NCBI GenBank assembly: GCA_021464245.1 | Contig: JADCRB010000018.1 | Span: 2,900,015 to 2,964,014, forward strand | Origin: Carallia brachiata | Lineage: Eukaryota > Streptophyta > Magnoliopsida > Malpighiales > Rhizophoraceae | Reading direction: 5' to 3' | Length of the DNA stretch: 64,000 bases | Shown here: piece by piece, positions 51,941-63,117 of the stretch | Numbering within the stretch: position 1 is the first letter of the stretch | Layout: the number at the start of each line of letters is the position of its first letter | Notes under the pieces: model-generated | What the model was told of the DNA's origin: nothing | The model's database searches: none | What the model saw: the letters and a program-made list of their open reading frames with translations, nothing else | Made by a program: the position numbers and the translations under genes

Positions 51941-52780
51941 GCCAAATTAATGTACATAAGGGTGCAAATGAAGAAAAGTAGCGTTGGGGACGAAGGTTGA
52001 GTTATCACCCCAAAATAATAGTCTAGTTAGTGATTTAATGTACTTCCCACGATTCAAATTTCAGTGACAGTGCTTTTCATGCCATAATATTTGTACTTTA
52101 CGTGCCGCTTGGTTTAAGCTTTAATACTGAGGCCGAACGTGTAAGAGATCTACTCAGATCTAACCGTGCTTAGGTGCCTATGGAAGAAATTGAACGGATA
52201 CCCTAACCTCAACCCATTGATGAGATGCTTCACACACCAGCAATGCACCATTTTTTTTTCCTTAAAAAAAGGATGAAGCTTGAGTTTTGGATCTACGTGT
52301 TGAAAAAAATCAAAGGAGGACAAAGGGGAAGGGGACGGTTAAGTATATAAATCCACAGAAAATAGAAAAAAAAAAAAGACTTTAATTCAAGTTGGTCCAA
52401 TAAAAGAAGTTGTAAATAAAAAAAAAGGTTAATCTCTAAAAAAATCATGAATTTTTGGGTTTTTTTTAATCTATCATGAGTTCTTATTTTTTTCAAATAA
52501 ATCATGAACTATTCTAATGGTTCCAAATTTATCACATTGTTATTCTATAGTAACAGATTTCATATTTATTTTTAAAATATCAACCTTAAATCTCTATCTT
52601 CAATTCAAAAACAAAAAATTTATGATTTTTTTTTATATTTAATGTTGGAATCTTAAAAATAAATACAAAATCTATTATTGGAAAATGATGAGACAATAAA
52701 TTTAAAACCAATTAAAAAATTCATGGTATATTCTAAAAAAAATAAAAGTTCATGAATAGAAATTTTTAAAAACTTTACTG

Positions 52781-52816
<36 letters not shown>

Positions 52817-53334
52817 ATGGATGTGACTATTTTTCTCGTATTCTTATTTGAGTTTGACTAGTATGAACAAAAATTTAATGAATTCAAGTATAGTGTAAGA
52901 ATATAAAAATATAATATAAAAGTATTTTGTGTCTACTCTAGTGTACTTAGATTTTTCTGTTCACAGAAAATTTATAACTACTTGGATCTTATCCTATCTC
53001 AGTCTATGCTTATAAATTGGCTACTGAAATCAAATAATCTACTTAAAATTTTCTGTTTTCAGAAAATTTAGAACCACCTGTACCTTATCCCTCCTCTCTC
53101 CATTACTTAATTGGCTAGGACATGAATTGTCTGCCATCCTGCCTCTGTTCATTCTATCTTATCCTGCCTCTGCCCTGACAATCCATGTCCTAGCCAATCA
53201 ACCATAGACAGAGGTAGGATAAGGCACAAGTGATTCCAAATTTTCTGCAGACAGAAAAATCTTAGCAGAGTGGAAGAGATGTGGTTCTAAATTTTCTGCA
53301 AACAGAAAAATCTTAGCAGACTGGAAGAGATGAA

Positions 53335-53500
53335 AGACGTGTTTGCTTAACAGGCTTGACAACCATGGTGCACCCCTACCGCCAGGGCAGCATGCTTGTC
53401 GTAAATTTCCAGGGAATAATGTGTCCCACAAGATCAATCAGTCCCCGCAGCGTATAGCCTTGAAGCTCACGCGACATTTTCAACACTTGTCCGTGATTTT
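53335..53500 (-). pseudogene. ALDH fragment, copy B1
   Basis: Minus-strand sequence corresponds to the same ALDH2-type stretch as at 45224-45580: a VLKMSRELQGYTLRG-like part, GHIIPW, then MVVKP after the same internal deletion seen in copy A. Stop codons interrupt it. It abuts the palindromic repeat at the same point (agactggaagagatgaaag). Confidence 0.75.
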
Positions 53501-54324
53501 TTTTTATTTTTGGGTCATTTCATTTGATGCACTTTGCGCCACATTCTTTAGCCATTTCTCTCATCCAGATGTTCATTGTGCTGATAAAAAAAAAATAGTA
53601 AAAGTCTATGGCAAAACAAAAATTATTCAAACGGTGTCTAAATCATTATTTTTTTTGATTAATATTTTTCATTATAATTACATAAAATATATTTATTATT
53701 ATAGTTTAATCGTAGAATAATTTTTTATTTTAGACAATAAATTCTTTCTAAAAAGTATAGAAAACAATTTAACAGATTTCACATGATGTCAGTTGTCCTT
53801 TCATATAGGATGTATCTCCCTGTCTATGGCTCGAAGGCCTTGCTCTGGTTCATTTGCCAGCTTAAAAGTACTTTGTATCTACTAGAGTCTACGTAGATTT
53901 TTCTGTTTACGGAAAATTTAGAACCACTTGTGCCTTATCGTATTCTACCTCTGTATAGGAAATAGTCTACTTAGATTTTTCTGTTTCCAAAAAACTCAGA
54001 ACCAGTTGTAGCTTATTCTACTTCTGTCTATGCTTTTAAATTGGCTGGGACATGAAATCGCATCTCAATGCAAACAGTCTACTTAGATTTTTATGTTTCC
54101 GGAAAACTTAGAACCACTTGTACCTTATTCTACCTCTCTCCATGCTTAATTGGCTAGGACATGAATTTTCTGTCTGTGCCATCCTGCCTCTGTCCATCCT
54201 ACCATATCCTACCTCTGCATGACAATTCATGTCCTTGCCAATTAAGCATGAACAGAGGTAGGATAAAGTACAAGTGGTTTTAAATTTTCTGTAAACAGAA
54301 AAATCTTGGTAGACTGGAAGAGGT

Positions 54325-54455
54325 GAAAGAGGGGTTTGCTCAGCAGGCTTGACAACCATGGGGCACCCCTGCCGCCAGGTAAGGTCTAACCTTCGTAAAG
54401 AACATGCTTGTAGGAAAGTTCCAGGGAATGGAGTGTCCCACAACACCAATCGGTC
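54325..54455 (-). pseudogene. ALDH fragment, copy B2
   Basis: Minus-strand sequence encodes, across frame breaks, the ALDH motifs PIGVVG-like, [12 protein letters not shown] and [12 protein letters not shown]. Unlike copies A and B1, it retains bases for the FF-KV segment, so it is not a simple duplicate of them. It joins the palindromic repeat near 54320. Confidence 0.75.
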
Positions 54456-54825
54456 GGGTAAGCTACGGGTGGTTCTAAATTTTCTGTAAATAGAAAGATC
54501 TAAGTAGGCTGGAATAGATACTAAATACTTTAATGATTTGAGATGACAATTCATCTCCTAGCCAAATAAATAAGCATAGGGAGAGGTAAGATAAGGTTCA
54601 AGTGATTCTAAATTTTCTGCAAATAGAAAAATTTATAATTTTTTAGAGATTAACTCCTTTTTTCACAATTTCTTTTATTGGACTAACTTGAACTTAAACT
54701 CTTTTTTTTTTGTTTTTTTGGTTAACCCCTTTGTGTGGTTTTTTATGCATAGTTGAAGCTCAACTTACAACAAGAGTTGCAACTACAACCAAACAGGATC
54801 TACAACTCCAATATGAGAGCGAAGC

Positions 54826-55044
54826 ATGGAGAATAAAATTATATCGTTCAGTCCTGAGCAAGAGAACATATTACAATTGAAGGACAAGAAGCATAGCTTA
54901 AAGCCTGATGAATGCAGTCCGAGGAGGAGTAGAAGCCTTGAAAAGGAGAACCTCATGAATGGAAGAAATGAAAGTCCTGTTAAAGCTAGTGGTTATAATT
55001 GCATCTCTAGTCTTGAGAATAACAAGAAGAGCAACGTGTGTTGA
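54826..55044 (+). other. Unassigned 72-codon ORF, possible gene fragment
   Basis: This ORF has normal-looking coding composition (rich in K, E, S and N, with SPRRSRSLEKEN) in an otherwise AT-rich area and lies between segment R copy B and the CACTA-like end. No family is recognised. It could be a captured exon or the tail of a degraded gene; no promoter or splice evidence supports an independent gene. Confidence 0.25.
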
Positions 55045-55132
55045 GGAGAAGAATTGAAGATTAACACAGGCTTCTTAATCCAAAAAACTCTGGAAGACCA
55101 TCCAGTCTAGAAGAGGAAAGAAAGTTATTGCA

Positions 55133-55470
55133 CACTACGTCATTTAAGGCCTATAACAGCTGTCTAAAGTCCCATCACTACTGCCTATGGTATAAAGCAG
55201 CGGTTTTTAAGTCTATTGCAGCGAAAACATAACTGCTGCGTTAGTGTGTTTAGGCAGCGGCCTTGAGTTGTTTAGGCAGATGTTTTCTCACTTTTATGCA
55301 GCGATTTTTAACAGTTTCAAGCAGCGGTTTGTTTAGGCAGTGATTTTTGTCAACTTTAGACAGCAGTTTTCATAATTTTAGGTAGCGGTTTTTCTAGTTT
55401 TAGGCAACGGTTTCCCTGTTTTAAGCATTTTCTTTTTAACATTTAAGCAGCATTTTTTTTACCTTTACGT
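55133..55470. mobile_element. CACTA-like terminus with subterminal repeats
   Basis: The sequence begins CACTACGTCATTT and is followed by many copies of a short motif, ttaggcagcggttttt and variants (about 55190-55470), in one orientation. A CACTA start with a dense subterminal repeat is the layout of En/Spm-type elements. The opposite terminus with complementary repeats was not found in the window, so the element is truncated, or its other end was lost. No transposase was seen. Confidence 0.55.
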
Positions 55471-56152
55471 CGAGGTTTTCATTTAATAAAAATTTTTGTT
55501 TGTAAAATATAGAATGTGGCATTTATTGAAATCATAACCTTGAGGTTCTAAAGTCTCAATTTAAACATCATTTGTTGTACAATACAAAAATACATGCAAA
55601 TTAAACGAAATTTGTTTTCAATCCATAAGCTTATGAAGTCTAAGCGAGATTTACAAGGATTTCATAATGCTCCATCACAAATTCCTTGCTTAGACTTCAT
55701 TGTCATGTCTTCATCCTATGATAAAGAGAAAAAACAAAAGTACTAGATTAACCGATTAGATTATCCCAACCATGACTTCAAAAAAAAAAAAAAAAAAGGC
55801 AAAATAAGTTTCAGGACTTAGTAGCCTCCAATATTGCCAAAATTTGATACAAAAACTCTTTTAAGGAAATTCACAAAAAAAAAAAAGAGTATAAATTAAC
55901 AAGTCTTTCCTTTGCGTCAGACCAGATAAATGTAATAAGAAGTCGTACAGTGCTTCTGTATCAACTGATTGTACTCCATTACTGATTGTATGAACATTTA
56001 ACGCTTCATCAAATAAATTATACCACTCATAATCCCCAAAATGAGTTGGTTCACAAAGATCTAGGGTGTGCTGGCTGTAATCAGGAGACCGGAATACACG
56101 CTTTTTTCACCAATGTGCATCAAATCGACGTAGAAGGAACCTTATTGTCAAG

Positions 56153-58021
56153 TTGGAAGATGACCAAGGGTGCTGGATTGAAGATCAGCAAGTACTAAGA
56201 GGACATATAGACAGCTTTTTAAGGAGGCTTTTTTCAACAGCAAATCCACAACTCTCGGAGGATGTGTTGCGACATGTTCCCAGACTAATCTCAGATGAAT
56301 GGAATAGACTGTTGGAAGCCGGGGTTGGGGAAGATGAGATTAGACGAGCTGCTTTTCCTGGCCCGGATGGATTTCCAGGCTCTTTCTTTCACAAATATTG
56401 GGACATTGTTGGAAGGGATGTCATCAATATGGTCATGGCTTTCTTTTCACGGATTGTGCTACCGGAAGACCTTAACAGAAGTTTCATCGTCCTCATTCCC
56501 AACATTCCCAATCTAGTGCACATTTCTGATTTTAGACCCATTAGCCTATGTAACTTTGGTTATAAAATCATTTCAAAAATCATGGCCAATCGTCTAAAAC
56601 CTCTCTTGGATTCTTTCATCTCACTCATGCAGAATGCTTTCGTCCGAGGAAGAGCGATTCAAGACAATATCCTAATTGCTCAAGAGGCATTCTATTCCCT
56701 GAGGAGAAGGCGATCGGGCAGGAAATATATGGCAATTAAGTTGGATATGCAGAAAGCTTACGATCGCGTTGAACGGCCTTTCCTGGAACAAGTCCTTCTT
56801 CGTCTCAGTTTCTCTATGAATTGGGTAAAGAAGGTGATGCATTGTGTCTCTACTGTTACATATCAAGTGATGATCAACAGCACTCCTATGCCCCCTTTCA
56901 AGCCCACCTGGGGACTATGCCAAGGTGATCCCATCTCCCCATATCTTTATTTATGCATTTCTGATGTGTTTTCAAGAATGATGTCAAATGCACTGGTCAA
57001 CAAGGACCTCTACGGTTTCCATATGGGGTTACATAGCCCGGTCCTATCACATGTTCTATTTGCCGATGATACTCTCCTTCTTGCACAAGCCACACACCAA
57101 GAAACGAGACAACTATTTCACATAATCGACCTTTACTGCTCTTCATCTGGTCAAGCCGAGAATTATGCAAAATCTGGAGTTGATTTCAGTCGCAATACCC
57201 CCTGGGAAGTCAGGGAAGACATACAAACTGTTTTGCATATTGGTCCCTTGCGCGATAGCGAAAGATACATTGGGCTTCCAATCAAGTTGGCTCGTTCAAG
57301 AACAAAAGCCTTACATTTTATTGCAGATAGGGTTGAAAGAAAGTTAAAATCTTGGAAAATGCGGCTTCTTTTGCAAGTGGGGAGAGGTGTTCTTATCAAA
57401 GCTGTCGCCACGACAATACCTGTGTATGCAATGTCTATTTTAAGATTCCCGGAAGTAATGTGTTCAAAGATTAATTCAATGCTTTCGAAGTTTTGGTGGG
57501 GTCAGAAATATGATGAATTTAAGATCCCATGGACCAGCTGGAAGTCACTTACAAGGCCGATTGGAGTTGGTGGGATGGGTTTTCGGGATTTGGCTAACTT
57601 CAATATGGCTTTACTCGCTAAGCAAGCATGGCGGGTGATCCATGAGCCGTCTAAACTTTGGGTGCAAGTGTTAAAAGGCAGGTATTTTTCTGCATCTTCT
57701 TTTCTCACAGTTGGTCGTCCAAATCAAGCATCATGGAGTTGGAGGAGTTTGTTGCAAGCAAGAGAACTCCTGCAAATGGGAGTAAGATGGATGATTGGGG
57801 ATGGGCGTATAATGCCAATTTGGGATGAACCATGGTGGTTCCAGACATGCCGGGGTTTAAAGTGCTTTCAAAGAGACCAGCTGATACTAATTGCCTCTTG
57901 GAGAAGGACCTCTTTAGTCAGCAGAATGGTCAGTGGGATATCCCAAAGCTCCAGGATCTTTTTTCCACTGAAGAAGTTAAAGCTATCACCAACATCCCCC
58001 TCAGCATGGAACCAGTGCTAG
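56153..58021 (+). pseudogene. LINE reverse transcriptase (long open block)
   Basis: A 622-codon open frame encodes a plant L1-like reverse transcriptase: GPDGFPGSFF, DFRPISLCNFGYKIISKI, KLDMQKAYDRVE, QGDPISPYL and the catalytic LFADDTLLL at about 57055-57081. Downstream is the thumb/connection region (GLPIKLARSRTKAL, FWWGQ, GGMGFRDL). The N-terminal side is shifted out of frame near 56100-56150, and coding passes to another frame near 57830, so the ORF is broken at both ends although the RT core is open. It would act on its own RNA if intact. Confidence 0.9.
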
Positions 58022-58459
58022 ACTCAATGATATGGCATTTTGACACGAGGACATTATGTCGTTAAGTCTAGCTACCACATGATGTTTTAAAAAAGGTGCA
58101 GTCAACAGCAGCAAAGCCACTCTCACACTGTCAGACCGAAGACTTGGAGAGCTCTGGGACACCTCAATTTCCCACCTAAAATCTAACAATTTATTTAAAG
58201 AGTCATGCACAACAATCTTCCTACACAGGAAAATTTATATCTTAGGAAAGTCATACATACTGGCAATTGCTCTCTATGTGGAATTGGGTGAGAGTCAATT
58301 GAGCACTTGTTTTTTATGTGTCCACATGCACGTGCTACGTGGATGGGTGGTCAACTTGGATACATTCCAAGTTCACAAGGTTTCCATTCTTTTGCTATGT
58401 GGTAGGAAGATATTAATAATCTTTTCAAAGAAAGGGGACAATTCCATATCCATTCTCTT

Positions 58460-58837
58460 GTGGGTATTCACATTCTCCGTCTACCAATTATGGAGCTCCA
58501 ACTTGTACAAAAGGAGCTGGTGGCCTCTCAGAATGTGGCACAAGATGTTAAATGGGTATCGCCGGCTAGAGACTCGTACAAGCTTAACTGTGATGCGGCT
58601 TTCGATGCTGCTAGCTGCAGAGCTGGGACAGCGGTCGTGTGTAGAGATTTTAGAGGAAAAGTCATTGAGGGACGAATTAAGGCAATGAAGGCTAGATCTC
58701 CTTTACAAGCCAAGACAAATGTAATATTGATGGCCTTACAGCTGGCTTCAAAGCTTTTTCCAACACCTTCTATTGTGGAGACGGATTCAAAGTTGGTGTA
58801 CTCGGCTATGTCTTGTCCAATTAATCTATGGTCTTAG
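58460..58837 (+). pseudogene. LINE RNase H-like domain
   Basis: The reading frame encodes an RNase H fold of the type found at the C-terminus of plant LINEs: YKLNCDAAF (first acidic residue), AVVCRDFRGKV, and IVETDSKLVYSA (acidic ETDS). Alternative frames between 57830 and 58460 carry the linker, including a broken zinc-binding reverse-transcriptase tail region. The frame ends at 58837 and degraded coding continues towards the poly(A). Confidence 0.8.
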
Positions 58838-59082
58838 GAGATAGCTCCCATTTTGCATGATATTAAGTGTCTTTTATCACGATTTCCTCAATGTATTTTG
58901 TTGTATATTAGCAGACAGGCTAATATGGTTGCAGACTGGGTTGCTACACAGTCTAAAGGGGGTTCCTGTCCCTTGGAGTGTCCAACCCTCTATTTGAACT
59001 CTCTCATCTATTAAGTTTGGAAAATTATTGCTAATGATATTATGATTTTCATTGTCAAAAAAAAAAAAAATTGGTTCACAAA

Positions 59083-59578
59083 AATGACCTACACATTGAA
59101 CGGTAAAGAGAGTTTCACATGTCAGTACTAATCCCACAAAAAGGATAGACAAACTGCAGGACAAAAGTGTCATGCAATACTTTTTTTTTTTTTTGTCTAT
59201 AAAGAGTCCTATTGAACATTTGAGGAGGGAGAAGTGAGATTTGGTAGGATTTGAACCCCCTATTTACTGATTGAGAGACAACCTCCTCAACTAGTTGAGC
59301 AAATGCTCAACTTCAGTATTATGCAATACTTTGACAGACATGTTTAATGCCCAAATGCAGAGAAAATCTGAGGAAAAAATTCTATGAAACAGTCTGGACA
59401 GAACTTGAATGACACGTGTGTGTGTGTGTGTATATATAGATATATATATAGTATCTAACCAAATTCTATTAGTAAAAATTAAATAAATGTTATAAAATTT
59501 TGGTATGAATTTCTTTTTTCTAGGTAGTATTACTTCCATATTTTTGTCCACATATTTTCCTGGTATATATATATATAT
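59083..59578. other. AT-rich DNA with microsatellites
   Basis: It contains (GT)n at about 59417-59430, followed by (TA)n, and another (TA)n near 59563-59577. No gene was recognised. Confidence 0.5.
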
Positions 59579-59758
59579 TTGCATCCCTTTCTCTTGCCCG
59601 TCGCTTGACCGTCGCTCATATTTGTGTCCATATAATGGAACTGAAAAAAAAAATTATTTATTTAATTTTTAGTACTAGAAAATCCTGATTTTTCAGTTCT
59701 ATTATATGAACACAAATATTAGCGACGGGAAAGCAACGGGGAAGCGAAAGGGATGCAA
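59579..59758. repeat. Hairpin MITE, about 180 bp
   Basis: It starts ttgcatccctttc and ends gaaagggatgcaa. Arms of about 67 bp (59579-59646 and 59691-59758) are close inverted copies around a roughly 45-bp A/T centre, giving a long, nearly perfect stem. No target duplication was seen. A roughly 32-bp unit (agctg-atttgtttt-taaccacacact) is tandemly duplicated just after it at about 59761-59820. Confidence 0.7.
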
Positions 59759-59820
59759 CCAGCTGGATTTGTTTTATAACCACACACTCAGCTGCATTTG
59801 TTTTGTAACCACACACTTAC

Positions 59821-60840
59821 AATTTAAAAAAAATAGACTATGCAAAAAAATTTACTTTTTATTATAAAAATTAAATATTTTGTTGAAATTTCCAAATGCG
59901 GTCAGATGCAAACCATTTCTAACCACAAGTGACTCAACTATAAGAAATTTTCTCTCTGACACGCAATTGACAAATGCGGGACATGGTAAAAAGTGTCCTA
60001 CAAAAAAAAAATTAAAACATTAGATGTGCGTATCTGACATAAAGATTATAAGTGTCCCACACGGTTCAAATATATTTAAATATTTTTTAATTTTATTTTA
60101 AAAAAATTAAAAGTTGGATTCTTTGAACTCTTGTCGAGATTTTTAAAAAGTAACCGTACACACAAAAAAAAATTTAAAAACAAAACAAAAGAAATAAAAA
60201 GAACAAAAGCATGGTGGATGACCATTGTACTTCTGACGTCCTCCGTGGATTTTAAGTTATTTTCTTTGATTTTAAGTTTCTTTCTTATATATATATATAT
60301 ATATAATGTCTTAATCGTGTTCATACCTTAATTCTTTTTTAAATTAATTTGTTATGTTTCTGTATTATATTCTATCTGTATTAGCTGCTCTTATTCGTCT
60401 CGGTAAGAGAGACATTTTTTGGTTTTTTAAGGATTCAGGAATATCGAAGCTGCAGGGGTTAGTTTTTCCCTAAATCTCTTTTAAGGATTTTTTAGAGCTA
60501 CAGTATAAGCTTCTATTCCTAATTTTGGCCCGCTCTTTTAGATCTTTTTCCCTTTTTTTCTTGGAGCTACAGTGCTTATTATTTCCCGCTCTCCACTTAC
60601 CAATTTAATATTTATTTACCAAGTTACGTAATTACAGCAATTTTTCAGGGTACGACATCCGAACACAGAACTTTTCACTTTAATATTTCGATTTCTTCAA
60701 AATTAATTCTCATTCCTAACTAAAATAAGAAAGAAAAAAACAAAAAGATATACATTTCCATTATAAATTGTGACATTTTGGCCATCAAATTTAAATTATA
60801 ATGGTACACTGACTTAGATTAGAAATGGCGAACTGACGCC
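59821..60840. other. Intergenic DNA, no gene recognised
   Basis: AT-rich with (TA)n at about 60288-60304. Opposite-strand short ORFs at 60076-60331 are low-complexity and are not supported. Confidence 0.5.
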
Positions 60841-61586
60841 CGACTTCGGTCCATTAGTGCGATGTTTTTACATGCCAGCAATGCACTTTTTTTTTTTTTT
60901 GTTCCAAAAAGGATGAAGCTTGAGCTTTGGACCTAGGTGTTGAAAAAAATCAAAGAAGGAAAAAGAGGAAGGGAACGGTTAAGTATATAAATAAAATAGG
61001 GAAAAAAATTGAGTTTAATTCAAGTTGGTCTAATAAAAAAAGTTGTCAAAAAAGGGTTAATCTCTAAAAAAAATCTAGAATTTTTTGGTTTTTTTTTTTA
61101 AATCTATCATGCACTTTTATTTTTTTGAATAAATCATGAACTCTTATAATGATTCTAAATTTATCACATCGTTATTCTATGGTAATATATTTCATATTTA
61201 TTTCCAAAATTATAACCTTAATCTCCATTTTCAATTCAAAAACAAAAAGTTTATTATTTTTTATTTAAGATTGAAATCTTAAAAATAAAGGGAAAATCTA
61301 TTATTGTGATATATTAAAAAAAAATTCATGAATAAAAATTTTTATAAAAACTTTACTATAATATAATAATATATATATAGAAACATGGATGTGACTACTC
61401 TTCTCGTATTCTATTTGAGTTCGCCTACATGAACAAAAATTTAATGAATACAAGTATAGTGTGAGAATATAAAAATATAATATAAAAGTATTTTGTAGCT
61501 ACTACAGTGTACTTAGATTTTTGTGTTTATAAAAAATTTAGAGCCGCTTGAATCTTATACTACCTCTGTCTATGCTTATAAATTGG

Positions 61587-62080
61587 GGGATATCCATAAT
61601 TTAAGTCATAAATTTTTATATTTTTTTATATATGAGTTTTAAACTTTTTTAAGGTTTCATTTCAGTTTTAAACTTTTTAATTTTTTACCAAATCAATTCT
61701 TCTATTGACAGAAAGTCATCAATTTATTAAAAAATAATTTTGACTTTCCAAAAAATTATTTAAAAAATAGTTAAATATATAAATTAAATGTTTTTTTATA
61801 AAAAAATATGCATACTATTTATTTAATTCATATATTTGTTGATTAAAAAATATTTAATGTATATATTTTGATGATAAAAAATATTTAATTCGTATATTTG
61901 ACCTCTTTTTAATAATTTTATTAAATTAAACTCATTTATTAACAGATTGACTACTTTTCATAAATAAAAAGACTGAATATAAGAAATTAAAAAATTTAGA
62001 ATTCAAATAAATTATTAAAAAAAATTAAGATTTATATATAAAAAAATCTAAATGTTTAGGATTTAAAATATACATATTCC
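61587..62080. mobile_element. Mutator-type foldback MITE, copy 3 (494 bp)
   Basis: It is flanked by the 10-bp duplication tataaattgg (61577-61586 and 62081-62090). Termini gggatatcc… and, on the other strand, ggaatatg… are inverted, followed by arms carrying aagtcataaa / tttaggattt. The site in segment R copy B (tgcttataaattggctac at about 53007-53024) is empty, confirming the insertion boundaries. Confidence 0.87.
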
Positions 62081-62402
62081 TATAAATTGGCTATAGCTTG
62101 AATTGGCATTTGAAATAAAATAGTCTACTTAAATTTTGCTGTTTCCACAGAATTTAGACTTGTAGATTTATCGCACCTCTCTCCATGCTTAATAATTGGC
62201 TAGGACATGAATTGTCTGTCTCTGCCATGCTGCCTCTTTCCATCCTACCTTATTTTATCTCTGCCCTGACAATTCATATCCTAGCCAATTAAGTACGGAC
62301 GGAATAGGATAAGGTAAAAGTGTTTCTAAATTTTCTGTAAATAGAAAAATCTTAGCAAATTGGAAGAGGTGAAAGAGGTGCTTGCTCAGCAGGCTTGATA
62401 AG

Positions 62403-63002
62403 TTTAAGTTGGATCGTTTTAGAGGTTATTTCAGATTGGATTACTTATAAGTCAAGTTATTTTTGGGTCATTTTGAGTTACGTCACTTCGGATTTGATTC
62501 AGATTCAGGTCAACTTACAGATTAACCACGTCATTAAAAATAATGACTTCACATTTTTTATTAAAAATTTAAAAAATTTAAAAAATTGTGCTAAAAATTC
62601 TTACAAATTAAAGAAAATTATACAATCAAACAATAATTGAAGAAGTTTCTTTTAAAATATTATAAAAAATTAAAATAAAATTTAAACCTGTATAAAAAAT
62701 CTCAAAATATTCTAAAAAAATTTATAATTAAGATTTATATTGAAAATAATAGAATCTATACTTTTTATAATATAAAATATACTAAATTTTTTTATTTTAT
62801 TTTTTGTTCCCTTAAGGAAAAAAAAAAAAGTTCGGGTCAGATGAGTCGGGATGGGGTTGGGTTCGGGTTTGACTTAAGATTTTTGGGTTATTTTAGTTTT
62901 GGGTCAATTTGAGTGACGTCATTTTTCGAGTCAAGTTCAAATCATATTTTTTTGAGTAAATTCGGATCAACCCATCAAATAGGATCAGGTTTTGACACTC
63001 TA
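62403..63002. mobile_element. Non-autonomous hAT element, copy 2 (600 bp)
   Basis: It aligns end to end with the element at 32519-33119, including the gggtca-rich ends and the AT core. The flanks are ttgataag (62395-62402) and ttgacaag (63003-63010), an 8-bp duplication with one mismatch. It splits the ALDH fragment of segment R copy C. The left terminus is more decayed than the right (…ttttgacactcta). Confidence 0.83.
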
Positions 63003-63108
63003 TTGACAAGCATGGGCCACTCGGCAACCAGGGGAAGGCTAACCTTCGTAAAGAACATGCTTGTAGGAAAGTTCCAGGGAACAGAGTGTCCCACAACACC
63101 AATCGGGA
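63003..63108 (-). pseudogene. ALDH fragment, copy C
   Basis: Minus-strand sequence encodes [19 protein letters not shown] then TKVSLPLVAEWPM, the ALDH segment around the family PWNFP motif. Here the FF-KVS-LA part is intact, unlike in copies A and B1. The continuing part lies before 62400, on the other side of the hAT insertion. Homology on the other side ends at caccaatcgg near 63107. Confidence 0.8.
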
Positions 63109-63117
63109 GGATAAGGT

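Larger units (their letters stand above)
51940..54740. repeat. Dispersed segment R, copy B
   Basis: The left part (about 52240-53000) is collinear with 60880-61560 in copy C, including ggatgaagcttgag, the gaaaaaaatcaaag block and a foldback around 52440-52760. Palindromic units of about 85 bp occur in + orientation near 52940, 53045, 53895, 53965 and 54080, and in - near 53185, 53275, 54240, 54465 and 54545. Two ALDH fragments lie within it. An (AT)n run is at 52783-52813. Confidence 0.75.
56058..59070 (+). mobile_element. 5'-truncated LINE (non-LTR retrotransposon)
   Basis: A 3-kb insertion ends in A14 and is bounded by an identical 12-bp duplication, ttggttcacaaa, at 56046-56057 and 59071-59082. 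It starts between the endonuclease and reverse transcriptase regions, so the gag-like ORF1 and endonuclease are missing. This is the usual result of incomplete target-primed reverse transcription. Confidence 0.92.
60840..63110. repeat. Dispersed segment R, copy C
   Basis: Collinear with copy B from about 60870 (ccagcaatgcac…ggatgaagcttgag) through the foldback block and the palindromic units (+ near 61505 and 62125, - near 62285) to an ALDH fragment. It is interrupted twice by later insertions, a Mutator-type MITE (61587-62080) and a hAT element (62403-63002). The uninterrupted counterparts are at about 53005-53020 and 53345-53360. Confidence 0.75.

Noticed and set aside
59225..59310. A tRNA-like or Box-B-like motif (ggatttgaaccc)
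   Set aside because: No cloverleaf or matching A box in order; the motif is common in dispersed plant repeats.
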